In this document: in pieces, positions 47,675 to 55,081 of the stretch
Position numbering within the stretch: the first letter of the stretch is position 1
Layout of the letters: every line of letters starts with the position of its first letter
NCBI RefSeq assembly: GCF_019175285.1
Contig: NC_056522.1
Span: 236,861,781-236,925,780 of the forward strand
Direction of reading: 5' to 3'
DNA: 64,000 bases
DNA from: Sceloporus undulatus
Taxonomy: Eukaryota > Chordata > Lepidosauria > Squamata > Phrynosomatidae
The notes under the pieces: generated by a model
What the model was told of the DNA's origin: nothing
The model's database searches: none
What the model saw: only the letters and a program-made list of their open reading frames with translations
Position numbers and translations under genes: made by a program

Positions 47675-50600
47675 NNNNNNNNNNTTTTATTTCTTTCCAC
47701 CTTGAAGCTTGAGGCAGGGTACAGCATGTTAAAATACAAAATAAAATTAAAAACACATAAACCCACAGTTAAAATACAATACTATAAAATAATTAAAATA
47801 CATTTATAAGAGTTCATATGCAAAGTTAAAAAGTTGTGATTTAAAATTGGCTGGATAGACCTGCTGGAAGGGATATGCCTTTAATGCTGTTTTAAAAGTA
47901 GTCAGTGTTTTCAGCTGTCATATCTCTTCTGGCAGGTCATTCCACAGTCTGGGGCAGCAGACAAAAAAGTTGTCTGGCAAATCGCTCCCAGTCTAGTCCT
48001 GGCCAGTTGGAGCAAACATTTCCCAGGGATCCAGCGTGTACAGGGCAGATTGTACAGGAGAAGGTGATCCTGTAGGTAACCAGGTCCCAAATCATGCATG
48101 CTTTTAAAGGTAATAACCAACACTTTGTACTTTGCCCAGAAACTAATAGGAGGCCAGCGGATAGCTTTTAAGACTGGTGTAATGTAACTCCTGGATGTAC
48201 TCATAATTAGTCTGGCTCCCAGATTCTGAATCAGTTGGAGTTTTCGAACTTGGTACAGTACAAAGATAGCCCAATGTATAGCACATGGCAGAAGTCCAGT
48301 CTTGAAGTTACCAGCACATGCACTACCATCTTTAGGTCCTCTGCTTCTAGGGAGGGGTGTCATATCAGCCAAAGCTGATAACAGGCACTCCTGACTGTCG
48401 CATCTTTCTGAGCTGACAGATCCAGAAGCATTCCCAAACTGTGAACACAGTCTTTCAGGAGGAGTGTGACTCTTTTCAGAACTACTTGACACAATCCTAT
48501 TGCACTGGAGGATGCAGGAGCACCTCTGCTTTTGTTACCACTGCCTCCACTAGAATGGGTTCCATCTTTGGTGGGCACATGGTAGTGTTGGGTGAGTGGC
48601 TGCACCTCTACCCTGTGCTGCTGCATGAAAGTGTGTGTTGGGGGGGAAGGGGGTTAAACAAAAGAAAGCAGCTCTGCATTGATACTGGTAAAAGTAGCTT
48701 TCCAGAGCAGCAAGCACCCTTCTAGGGAGGGACAGTAGTGAGTTTGCCACTCCAGCAGTCTGCTGCCTGAGAGAATCAGCTCTCCGAGCCTTCTGATAAA
48801 GCTGCCCCAATCACTTAATTAAAAAAAAACTGAAACAAAAATAAATATCCTGTCAATGCCAGATCCTCAAAGTTACAATGAACAAAGCTACCTGAGTAGT
48901 TTGCTGATCTTTCTGAAGCTCTCTGACTTGGTTGTGCTGCTGGGATGCATTAGCTATAGACTCATCTTCCAGCTGACGTATTTTGTGTTTGATATTTCCC
49001 AAAATGATATCCAGATCATTGGCTCGTTGTTCTTGCCGAGAAGCCCGACTTCGCTCCAAGCGCAATTCATCTCTAATGTTTAAAAAACAAATCCCCAGTA
49101 AGCACTATAAAATACAGTGAAACAGATATGAATTAAAGTATTGGAGAAATCTCAATTTTAAGTGACCACATGAGTGCTTTGTATAGGCAAAGTCTCCTGC
49201 TGATCTCCCTGTCTAGTCTTGCTATTGTTCCTAAATAGCTATAGGTGAATGAGCCAGAGCAAAATATCAGTTAGAACCTGTTGTATTCAGTGAAGCTGAA
49301 TGCAAAATAAGCCAAAGTTACATTCCTTTCCCAGTGAAGGGCCAGGATATGTGGACTAATCTTGCCTTTTTATTTAACCTCCTAAAACTAGTATAACTAG
49401 TAGGTGAAAAGAGGATGTGGAGGAGCTTTCAAAATGCCATAGCAGAGAGGGAAAGCAAAGGAACTTTAGATCAGAACATAAACAAAGAGCAGTGGTCACA
49501 GTCAAGGCTTGGCATTTCAGAATAGCATCAGATTTTACACAATGCACAGTAGTTATATAAAAGCAATTATGGGCAATTTTATACCCCCATGTGTTTAGGA
49601 CTACAATCTTCATCAACCTGACCATAGGCTTTACTGATGAGATACTGAAGCGACTTGCAGTCCAACACCTGTAGAGGGAATTAGATGCCTTCTTCTAATT
49701 TAAAAACTACTATAAATATAAAATCATAAAATGGAAACATGGCAAAAGGGTAGGAATCTGCATAGGGACAAATGTACCCTCTTCATTGGATCAGAATTAT
49801 CTCATTAATGAAGTGCCCCAGAAAAACGCCTAAAACTGTCTTACCTCAGCTGGCGATTGTCTTCTATCAAACCACGAACAATTTTCCGTTGACGCTCTGT
49901 TTCTTCCACTAATGTTTTCAATGCATACCGTATTGCTTGTGAACATTGTCTGTCCATAACAATCTTATCTGTAAAATTTAAAAAGGAAATTCCTAAGATA
50001 TCCATTAAATGAATTATAGATTATAACATTTCACAAAGCAGGTTGCTGAGTGGAGAAAATCACATGTCTGAGTAGCTTGTAGAACAACAACGAGCTTAGA
50101 AATATCACCAGACCAGATGGTCTGAACAAGAAAGCACTGTATTCCTTTATCAGTTCGTACTTGTTGGAACCAGCTGACAATGTCCTTTGAAGATCATCTG
50201 TTGCTGTGTGTCTTCATGCCATTACTGACTTATGATGTTTGTTCAGAGAGGGCAGTCATTGTCTGAGGATGAGGGAGTGTGACTTGTCAAAAATCACCCA
50301 GTGGGGTTCATGGTTGAGCAGGCATTCGAATTCTGGTCTCACTCAGTCCACAACACCATGCTGATTCCCTTTCAGATTTACTATATGGCAATTATTATAC
50401 TGCGTCATACTTAAACCAATTTTCTATAATACAGATAGTATTATAGAGAATAATAGAGATTATTCTAAGTCACATGATTGCAGAAGGGCACAATTCAACT
50501 GATGGCCAAACATAGTTTCATTTTTTTAAAAACCTGCTTACCTGGTACCAAAGTTCTTAAGCCATGATGTCGTAATAACTTATTTACGTTTTCCCATTCT

Positions 50601-51167
50601 TCTTGCTACAGTTGGAAGAAAATGGGAAAAAACTAAATGAATTTCTTTATCATATAGTATTTCTACATGGAACTCCTGAAATTCTTTTTAATTGTTTACT
50701 GAATGGTGTCACACCAAACTACCATTTCCAGAATTCCATAGTATTGAGCCATGGCAGTTAAAACCGTGTCAAACCAGATTATTTCTGCAATGTGGATGCA
50801 GCCCACATATTCTATACAACAGAGTGACATCAAATGAGAAGAAAGACTGGACATAAAAAAGTGCAGGAGAGGAAAGAGAAGACAAAGAAGGAGGGGGACA
50901 AAAAAAGCATACTTCATTATTGTCCAAAAGAGCTCCCCACCTCTCACCTGTTTAACAGGAATAACTGTTATCCAGCCTATATTAAAGCAATATAAGAAAA
51001 CCTAAGGGATTCACTGGAGAAGCTTCTAACACAGCTGAATTGAGGGGGAAAGTTCTGCTGCCTACCTCCTCTCTGCTCCAAGAATCACTGGACATTCTTT
51101 CTGAATAAAAATTCACTACCACAGATCCTGATGCAGCCTGTCTTGGCAACCAACAATCTTGGGAACT
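29364..51167 (-). CDS. CEP70: Centrosomal protein of 70 kDa (16 coding exons)
   Basis: CEP70 is a coiled-coil centrosomal protein that binds gamma-tubulin and supports microtubule nucleation, spindle and cilium assembly. Sixteen minus-strand exons join without a break into 606 codons plus stop (human 597 residues). In transcript order they end at 51066, 50542, 49845, 48892, 46785, 46105, 44901, 39535, 39275, 38810, 36915, 34010, 33072, 31418, 30303 and 29364. Residues about 50-330 are charged, heptad-rich coiled coil, for example [20 protein letters not shown]. The C-terminal third holds [20 protein letters not shown], in the region annotated as TPR-like in human. The first visible exon opens in phase 0 without a methionine. 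Either ATG at 51093-51095 is the start, giving about 582 residues, or an upstream exon supplies it. L2, Penelope-like and RTE insertions fill its largest introns. Confidence 0.96.
29535..29762 (-). repeat. 5S-rRNA-derived Sauria SINE, reversed
   Basis: Reverse complement carries the 5S internal promoter phrases. On the plus strand they read CCCATCAAAGTACTAACCA and GATCCTGCTTAGCTTCC. Confidence 0.8.
30303..30382 (-). CDS. CEP70: CEP70 exon: [19 protein letters not shown]
   Basis: An 80-base exon, acceptor ttttcag and donor gtgagt. Human reads [19 protein letters not shown]. Confidence 0.96.
30843..31086. mobile_element. Tigger-type palindromic MITE (TACAGTGGTGCCTCGGG), copy 1
   Basis: Bounded by TA on both sides. 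Ends TACAGTGGTGCCTCGGG and CCCGAGGCACCACTGTA are inverted repeats. The interior is a series of TTTCGTAACCCGAAA boxes. About 98 percent identical, in reverse orientation, to 54072-54315. Confidence 0.88.
31418..31532 (-). CDS. CEP70: CEP70 exon: [18 protein letters not shown]
   Basis: A 115-base exon, acceptor ttccag and donor gtatgt. Human reads CVLVSTVGKLCRLINEDV. Confidence 0.95.
31533..32225. other. CEP70 intron, nothing recognised
   Basis: No repeat or conserved frame was recognised. Confidence 0.5.
32229..32461. mobile_element. Palindromic MITE, GGGCCTGAACAGAC family
   Basis: Long inverted arms: GCCTGAACAGACAGTCC plus AAAATAAAGCTGCTT at the left, complemented by AAGCAGCTTTATTTTGGCC and ATTCAGGCCC at the right. 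TACCTCCAAAGTAACC and its complement are also paired. Confidence 0.8.
33072..33240 (-). CDS. CEP70: CEP70 exon: TPR-like region
   Basis: Fifty-six codons plus one base, acceptor ttacag and donor gtatga. It reads [20 protein letters not shown] and [20 protein letters not shown], the best conserved block and the part annotated as TPR in human. Confidence 0.97.
33440..33797 (+). mobile_element. CR1 LINE 3' end
   Basis: CCCTGTTTAAATATTTGAAG, GGAGGAACTTCCTGACATTA and AACTCTATGATTCTA. It lies antisense to CEP70 in an intron. Confidence 0.85.
34010..34156 (-). CDS. CEP70: CEP70 exon: leucine-rich segment and PWH motif
   Basis: Forty-nine codons in phase 0, acceptor ttcaag and donor gtatct. It contains a run of six leucines before PWHTV, then [20 protein letters not shown]. 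Human: LVPWHNL and IKVEDLLFIVDTMLEEVEN. Confidence 0.95.
34735..34948. mobile_element. Tigger-type MITE (GGCCCTC family)
   Basis: CAGCCTTCTGTACCAATCG at the left, GGGTCCACTGTATATG at the right, GGGACTTGAGCATCCATGG inside. Confidence 0.7.
35150..35215. repeat. LINE tail stub with (AAT)n
   Basis: GAGCAGGATACAAAATAATAA followed by about fifteen AAT units. Confidence 0.7.
35216..36250. other. CEP70 intron, nothing recognised
   Basis: No repeat or conserved frame was recognised. Confidence 0.5.
36262..36492 (+). repeat. Sauria SINE (tRNA-derived), near complete
   Basis: Box B-like GGGTTTGATTCCC near the start, then AACAAATCTTGCCAAGAAA, then the BovB-like GCCATAAATCAGAAACAACC and a (CAA)n tail. 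Confidence 0.85.
36915..37088 (-). CDS. CEP70: CEP70 exon: start of conserved C-terminal region
   Basis: Fifty-eight codons in phase 0, acceptor gttaaag and donor gtacta. It begins [19 protein letters not shown] and ends [20 protein letters not shown]. Human: VLCSINSIIHNPRAPVII and CGFEHLVPVIEMWADQL. Confidence 0.96.
37089..38552. other. CEP70 intron, nothing recognised
   Basis: No repeat or conserved frame was recognised in this stretch. Confidence 0.5.
38553..38591. repeat. (CAA)n microsatellite
   Basis: Thirteen CAA units. The poly-threonine and poly-cysteine open frames here come from it. Confidence 0.9.
38810..38912 (-). CDS. CEP70: CEP70 exon: hydrophilic linker
   Basis: One base plus 34 codons, acceptor ctaaag and donor gtaggt. 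It reads [17 protein letters not shown] and ends QEVSRKYLQ, aligned to the KKAEDTEKK...DQRYFQ stretch in human. Phase on both sides fixes the frame; the longest open frame at this place is a different, false one. Confidence 0.9.
39275..39346 (-). CDS. CEP70: CEP70 exon: [18 protein letters not shown]
   Basis: A 72-base exon, acceptor atatag and donor gtattt. Human reads PTQHELRLYKQQVKKLEK. Confidence 0.95.
39535..39623 (-). CDS. CEP70: CEP70 exon: coiled coil
   Basis: Twenty-nine codons plus two bases, donor gtgagt. I chose acceptor ttaaag, which adds SFQ to match human SLQ after GLLM. An alternative acceptor nine bases later (ttttcag) also keeps frame. It includes [20 protein letters not shown]. 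Confidence 0.88.
39905..42556 (+). mobile_element. L2-clade LINE with nearly readable reverse transcriptase
   Basis: About 2.65 kb, antisense to CEP70 within its largest intron. The RT domain is clear: [58 protein letters not shown] and the catalytic YADD near 41190. Downstream are [31 protein letters not shown] and a C terminus ending [10 protein letters not shown]. The reading frame is broken by about four stops (for example TGA at 40230 and 40551, TAG at 41025, TAA at 41200) and by a MITE at 41800-42057. No endonuclease domain is present, so it is 5' truncated. It ends with GTAAACCGCCGTGATCATAG and a short ATCA repeat. Confidence 0.9.
41800..42057. mobile_element. Tigger-type palindromic MITE inserted in the L2, copy 2
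   Basis: TA-flanked, ends ACAGTGGTGCCTCGGGTTAC and CCCGAGGTACCACTGTA. The interior differs from copies 1 and 3, so it is another subfamily. It interrupts the L2 C-terminal coding region after NGLGPEY and the L2 frame resumes directly after it. Confidence 0.9.
43085..44050 (-). mobile_element. Penelope-like retroelement remnant with GIY-YIG region
   Basis: On the minus strand a cysteine pattern [10 protein letters not shown] (near 43880) is followed by [10 protein letters not shown] and [14 protein letters not shown], the layout of the GIY-YIG endonuclease end of Penelope-like elements (C-x-x-x-x-C, then G-Q-x-x-x-x-R-x-x-x-H). It is followed by the element tail at 43085-43240. The reading frame is broken at several places. 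Inferred from motif order, not from a search. Confidence 0.6.
44285..44480 (+). repeat. L2-like LINE 3' tail
   Basis: TTTTAATTGTTTTGAATTTTA, then GAGCCGCCTTGGGTCCCTCC and AATAAATGAAATAAATAGA. Confidence 0.65.
44901..45009 (-). CDS. CEP70: CEP70 exon: acidic glycine-rich segment
   Basis: One base plus 36 codons, acceptor ttcacag and donor gtaagg. It reads [19 protein letters not shown] then TANYKALLM, aligned to human [20 protein letters not shown]. The Gly4 tract comes from a GGA repeat. Confidence 0.93.
45130..46000 (+). mobile_element. RTE/BovB LINE remnant
   Basis: Translated pieces resemble the BovB RT and C terminus: [10 protein letters not shown], then KMETV..., [20 protein letters not shown] and [14 protein letters not shown], in shifting frames. 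Heavily decayed. It fits the BovB-derived SINE tails seen elsewhere in the window. Confidence 0.65.
46105..46164 (-). CDS. CEP70: CEP70 exon: [19 protein letters not shown]
   Basis: A 60-base exon, acceptor ctctag and donor gtaaga. Human reads [15 protein letters not shown] at this place. Confidence 0.95.
46492..46688. mobile_element. Tigger-type MITE (GGCCCTC family)
   Basis: CAGTAGACCTTTGGTATCC at the left and ATGAAGGACTGGCTGTAA at the right. GTTTAAGTCCCATTATTAC inside. Confidence 0.7.
46785..46954 (-). CDS. CEP70: CEP70 exon: coiled coil
   Basis: Fifty-six codons plus two bases, acceptor catgtag and donor gtgagt. It includes [19 protein letters not shown] and [16 protein letters not shown], matching human TEQEETIASLQMEV and FAYLCKRVPHTVLDRQ. 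Confidence 0.95.
47377..47394. repeat. Poly-G run
   Basis: About 17 G in a row, a likely sequencing weak spot. Confidence 0.9.
47623..47684. repeat. (AAT)n microsatellite ending in a 10-N gap
   Basis: About seventeen AAT units, then ten N (47675-47684). The gap probably reflects an unresolved microsatellite length. Confidence 0.9.
47685..48640 (-). mobile_element. L2-like LINE 3' part, reversed
   Basis: Minus-strand translation shows [20 protein letters not shown] and [20 protein letters not shown], then [20 protein letters not shown]. This is the same C-terminal domain as in the L2 at 41 kb, then the 3' UTR. Frames are interrupted. Confidence 0.8.
48892..49072 (-). CDS. CEP70: CEP70 exon: coiled coil
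   Basis: One base plus 60 codons, acceptor cattag and donor gtagct. It includes [17 protein letters not shown] and [18 protein letters not shown], matching human [13 protein letters not shown] and GELEDESL. Confidence 0.96.
49073..49844. other. CEP70 intron, nothing recognised
   Basis: No repeat or conserved frame was recognised. Confidence 0.5.
49845..49968 (-). CDS. CEP70: CEP70 exon: [19 protein letters not shown]
   Basis: Two bases, 40 codons and two bases, acceptor tttacag and donor gtaaga. Coiled coil begins here and the exon ends IEDNRQL. About ten residues found in human (KRTDLKDLII) appear shorter in this copy. Confidence 0.94.
50190..50367 (-). repeat. Old Sauria SINE, reversed
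   Basis: CACCCAGTGGGGTTCATGG and GCATTCGAATTCTGGTCTC are reversed SINE body and box-B phrases. More diverged than the other copies. Confidence 0.6.
50542..50605 (-). CDS. CEP70: CEP70 exon: [20 protein letters not shown]
   Basis: Twenty-one codons plus one base, acceptor ctgtag and donor gtaagc. It matches human [20 protein letters not shown], the conserved N-terminal block. Confidence 0.94.
50697..50812. mobile_element. Half copy of palindromic MITE, CTGCAGAAATAATCCAGTTTG family
   Basis: Right arm only: ATTGAGCCATGGCAGTTAAA and ATTTCTGCAATGTGGATGC then AGCC. Confidence 0.65.
51066..51167 (-). CDS. CEP70: CEP70 exon 1 visible: N terminus
   Basis: Thirty-four codons, acceptor ttttcag and donor gtaggc. 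It begins [15 protein letters not shown] and contains an in-frame ATG ([12 protein letters not shown]) at 51093-51095. Human has SSQPSDRLM here, so the first residues probably come from an exon further upstream that I did not find. Confidence 0.85.
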
Positions 51168-51339
51168 CTGAAAATCAAACCAACAAAAAAGTATTAAAGC
51201 TGTGTCTTATATCTAAACTAACATCATTGACCAGAATCCATTCAAGGATAACAAGAGTACTTTTGCAGTTTTTGAAGGGATTTTTTGTTTTGCAGGCTAA
51301 ATAAATAAATAATTTTTGTATTATTTTTAAAAACGCATA

Positions 51340-51700
51340 TTGTGAGGGAGAGAATAGGCTGGCTCAGCTCCATCAGGGCCAGCCTGAAGATAGAGCACCC
51401 TCCCTCCATAACTGTCATCTTTTGACCTGTGAGGGAGAGAATAGGCTGGCCCAGCTCCATCAGGGCTAGCCTGAAGAAGAAGAGCCCTCCCTCCGGTCCA
51501 TCTGCCTTGGTCCAGGCCTCAGAGGGAGAGAAGAATGCTGGACCTGATCCCATCCCCCCTCACCATTCCCTTCTCCTTTTGTGTGGTGTCTTTTTAGATT
51601 GTAAGCCTGAGGGCAGGGAACTGTCTATTTTCCCCTCTGTTGTAAACTGCTCAGATTCCCAGTGATTGGGCGGTATATAAATAAATCCTATTATTATTAT
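51340..51700 (+). repeat. L2-like LINE 3' tail with an internal 89-base duplication
   Basis: The unit starting GTGAGGGAGAGAATAGGCTG occurs at about 51340 and 51429. Then GATTGTAAGCCTGAGGGCAG, GGGCGGTATATAAATAAATC and an ATT run close the element. Confidence 0.65.
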
Positions 51701-51782
51701 TATTACTACTACATAAATAACAAGATAAAAAAGATACTGAAACTGAGCACAATCTAATGAACAGTTTTATCGCATTTGTACA

Positions 51783-51862
51783 GGACAGTGTGGTGTAGTG
51801 GTTTGAGCATTGGATTATGACTCTGGACACCAGGGTTTGAATCCCAGCTTGGCCATGTGTGT
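51783..51862 (+). repeat. Sauria SINE 5' (tRNA-like) end
   Basis: CAGTGTGGTGTAGTGGTTTG (box A side) and GGGTTTGAATCCCAGCTTGG (box B). The body is missing. Confidence 0.8.
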
Positions 51863-51914
51863 GTGCATGCCTTCAAGGCACCTGTCAACGTCCAGCAACC
51901 CCATTCATTTCATT

Positions 51915-52105
51915 AGATTTTGTTGTTGTTGTTGTGTACATTCAAGTCATTTCTGATTTATGGTGACCCCATCACTGGGTTTTCTTGGCAAGATTTGTTC
52001 AGAGGAAGTTTGTTATTGCCTTCCTCTGAGGCTGAGAGAGTATGACTTGTTCAAGGTCACCCAGTGGGTTTCCATGTAAGAGGGGATTCAAACCTGGTTG
52101 CCATA
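51915..52105 (-). repeat. Sauria SINE, reversed
   Basis: (TTG)n, then TCATTTCTGATTTATGGTG, TTTTCTTGGCAAGATTTGTTC and CAAGGTCACCCAGTGGG. Confidence 0.85.
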
Positions 52106-52295
52106 ATGGCTCAGGCAAGGAACATTCAGAAGTGGTTTTGCCAGTTCTTTCCTCTGAAATATAGCCTACGTCCCTGGTGGTATTCACTGGCATTCTCATC
52201 CAAGTACAAACCAGAACTGACCCTGGTTAGCTTTCAAGATCAAAAGGAATCTGGTGCCTTTAGGGTACAGTATTTAGGCCATCCTGTGAATAGGA
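52106..52295 (-). repeat. 5S-rRNA-derived Sauria SINE, reversed
   Basis: TTTTGCCAGTTCTTTCCTCTG, then TCATCCAAGTACAAACCAG and TGACCCTGGTTAGC. It abuts the Sauria SINE before it. Confidence 0.8.
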
Positions 52296-52384
52296 TTAAG
52301 ATGTTTTAAACAGAATTTTAAAAACACTGCAAAAACAATTAAACCTTTCCTCTTAAAATTTCAAAGCACATGAAAGATTATACT

Positions 52385-52490
52385 ACAGTATAATATACCT
52401 TTATATTGTGTGTGTGTACACACACACACACACATATATGTATGTGTGTGTATACACACACACACACACTATAAAGGTATATTATGCTCA
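52385..52490. repeat. AC/GT microsatellite palindrome
   Basis: Arms TATAATATACCTTTATATTG and its near-complement ACTATAAAGGTATATTATG enclose GT and AC runs that also pair. Confidence 0.8.
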
Positions 52491-52559
52491 GTTTTCAGGG
52501 TTATGGAAGAATTTGGTACAGGGAATTCCAGTTACCTGAAGATTAAAAGTGCTAAATAT

Positions 52560-52668
52560 TTTATGATGACAGTTATATATATGGGGTTGAATATGTCCGA
52601 GCCTCTGTTTTCCCGTTTCCCCCCCCAGAACGGATCCCCCGCTATAACAGAGGGCCAACTGTATATGT
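52560..52668. mobile_element. Tigger-type MITE remnant
   Basis: The right end GCTATAACAGAGGGCCAACTG then TA remains. The left part is decayed. Confidence 0.4.
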
Positions 52669-52687
52669 ATACTATACAGTATATGTA

Positions 52688-52714
52688 TGCTCTCTCTCTC
52701 TCTCTCTCTCTCTA
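52688..52714. repeat. (CT)n microsatellite
   Basis: About twelve CT units. Confidence 0.9.
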
Positions 52715-53029
52715 GAGCGCACATAAGATCAGACTGTACAAATGAGAGTGGGGGAGATTGGGAGATACATATTTTAACTGAAGTGCAGTTTTACTCATGA
52801 AATCACCCAAGAAATTTCCAGTAACTGGACTGGATGACCAGATTAAAGATGGGAATCCAATACCTTTAACAGGTACATGAAACAAGGAATTTCAGCAGGT
52901 ATAGCCTGACATACAACCATGTTCTGACTTAAATTTCCTCTTCCACACAAATATTAAAGTACAGCAGCCCTAACCTCTTTTCATGTGGCCATCTTAAGTT
53001 ACCCAGAATATATGACCAGGTGACAAGTA

Positions 53030-53312
53030 TTGCCTTTTATAACCAAGCGTTTGGCTTTGAACGTGTTTGCAACTAAGCAGGGATTCCAACCCTGGACCCC
53101 AGAGTCATACTCTAACACTCCACAGCACACTATCATGGGGTTTTCTTGGCAAGATCTGTTCAGGAGGTGGTTTGCCGTTGTCATCCTCTGAGGCTGAGAG
53201 TGTGTGTCTTGCCCAAGGAAAACCAGTGGGGTTCCATAGCTAAGCAGGGATTCAAACCCTGGTCTTCAGAGTCAAAATCCAATGCTCCAAACACTGCACC
53301 ACACTATCAACA
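53030..53312 (-). repeat. Sauria SINE, reversed, with a duplicated promoter end
   Basis: GGGGTTTTCTTGGCAAGATC, then TTCAAACCCTGGTCTTC and CACTGCACCACACTATC. A second tRNA-like end (ATTCCAACCCTGGACCCC) lies at 53083-53133, on the opposite side of the body from the one at 53250. Confidence 0.75.
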
Positions 53313-53500
53313 TTAGGAAGATGGCAAGAAGTGTTCAACGGTGGAATACGTTGCCTGGGAGTGGTGGAACCTCCTTCTTTGGGTTTTTTTTAAACAGAAG
53401 CTGAATGGCCATCTGTCAGGGATGCTTTGATTGTGAATTCCTGCATGGCAGGGGGTTGGACTGGATGACCCTTGAGGTATGATTCTATTATTCTATAAAT
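53311..53500 (+). mobile_element. CR1 LINE 3' end
   Basis: GAATGGCCATCTGTCAGGG, GGTTGGACTGGATGACCC and a degenerate ATTCTATT tail. Confidence 0.8.
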
Positions 53501-53574
53501 ACTATGAATCTCAGCCAAGGATGCTGAGATACATAGGTTCACCATCAAGGAAACTGGACTAATTTGCTGGAGTA

Positions 53575-54071
53575 TAACAGTCCTACAGAATAGGACCTGG
53601 AGCAATGAATGCAAGCTACAAGAAAAGGGGTAGAATTCAAAGACATAGCCATTTTAGTCTCTAGAATCAGTACACAGAGAGCTCTTGTAGCACTTTTGAA
53701 ACTCAAAGAAATTGGCAGCATGAGCTTTCCTAGACTTCAGTCTACTTCCTCAGAAGCAGCAGACAACAGTAGACTGAGGAAGTAGACTGAAGTCTAGGAA
53801 AGTTCATGCTGCCAATTTCTTTCTTTCAGCGAGCCTCAAAGGGGCTACAAGATCTCTCTACATAAAGGAAAAGGGATTCCACCTCAACATTAGGAGGAAG
53901 CTCTTGAGAGTAAGAGCTGCTTGACAGTGAAATACACTCCTTCAGAGAGTAGTAGAGTCTCCTTCTTAGGAGTTTTTTAAACAGATGTTGGGTGGCCATC
54001 TGTTGGGGGTGCTTTGATTGTGAGTTCCTGCATGGCAGATTTGGGGTGGATTTGGGGTCTCTTCCAACTCT
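53575..54071 (+). mobile_element. CR1 LINE 3' end carrying a nested insert
   Basis: CR1 sequence 53575-53629 continues at 53868-54071 (CCACCTCAACATTAGGAGG, GGTGGCCATCTGTTGGGGG, TCTTCCAACTCT). The two parts are separated by the insert at 53630-53867. Confidence 0.8.
53630..53867. mobile_element. Palindromic Penelope-type insert with 8-bp target duplication
   Basis: Two copies of the Penelope-type tail face each other: AAATTGGCAGCATGAGC at the left, TCATGCTGCCAATTTC at the right. GAAAAGGG flanks it on both sides (53622-53629 and 53868-53875). Confidence 0.7.
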
Positions 54072-54315
54072 TACAGTGGTGCCTCGGGATACGAAATGAT
54101 CGCGTTACGAAATTTCCGGGATACGAAAAAGTCGGATTGGCAAAAACTGTTTCGGGTTACGAAATATTTTTCGGGTTACGAAATTCATTTTGGCGCGAAA
54201 TTCAAATGCTGCTATAGGCTTTCCAGTGCTAACGGAGTATTTCGGGTTACGAAATTTTCGGGTTACGAAAGGAATGGCGGAACGAATTAATTTCGTATCC
54301 CGGGGCACCACTGTA
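54072..54315. mobile_element. Tigger-type palindromic MITE, copy 3
   Basis: Same subfamily as 30843-31086 in reverse orientation, with only about five differences by eye. It sits exactly where the CR1 tail should continue. Confidence 0.88.
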
Positions 54316-54329
54316 TTAGGACAGGAACA

Positions 54330-55030
54330 ATTTGGCCATATGATGTATATAAGGGGAAGTAAGATATTGGCATTAATCCAGCTTCTGCTCATGTATAGCT
54401 GACTGGTGCTTCTGGTGAAAGGCTCAATATTGCTCTTAAAAATTATTTTGTAAGACCTCTAATTTATTAGTCTTAATGTTTGCCCATACTCCTGCTCCAC
54501 ATGTAATCTGTGCATTTCCACCTTTAACTCTAGCTAATTTCAAGACGGTTTGAATAGATCCTTGTGCCTTCAGATTTACAGCTGCCAAGTGGCTATTGCA
54601 TGAGCCATTCTGGGGAAAGCAAACCCCTGAGTAATGAAACTGCTTGACCTGTTTCTGGGTGGAACTCATTCAGTTCCCATGTTTGCCAAACCCTTTGTTT
54701 TCCTATAGCTCACACAAGAGTTGTTTTTGTTACATACTTCCCCAAAAGCTTTCAATAATCTTCTCATGCCTATAGATAGATAGATAGATAGATAGACACA
54801 CACACACACACACCCCACCAATCCCAGCACCATCCCTTGCTGCCACTGACCATGCTGACTAGAGCAGCCAGGCCTTGCAGTCTGATAATAACACCTGGAG
54901 GACTGCATCTCTTTCTTAAGAAATGTTGCCTCAAGCACTGCCTCTAATACCCTGTGTGTGTTCCTGAAGAGGGTTGGGAAGGATGGCTTTTGAGGGTGGG
55001 GGCTCTCCTCAAGGGCAGAGGAGCCCTCTC
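54330..55030. other. Upstream of CEP70, mostly unrecognised
   Basis: A (TAGA)n/(CA)n microsatellite lies at 54775-54813. Otherwise nothing recognised. Confidence 0.5.
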
Positions 55031-55033
55031 CAG

Positions 55034-55081
55034 CCCCCCCCCCCCCCCCCCCCCCCCTGCCCCCCCGAGGCCGCCCCCCCC
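55034..55081. repeat. Poly-C tracts
   Basis: A run of about 24 C, then C6 and C7 runs. These create the false proline- and glycine-rich frames here. Confidence 0.9.

Noticed and set aside
18079-47684. The two N runs as deletions or breakpoints
   Set aside because: Exactly ten N each, an assembler convention. One adjoins an AAT microsatellite, so they are sequencing gaps.
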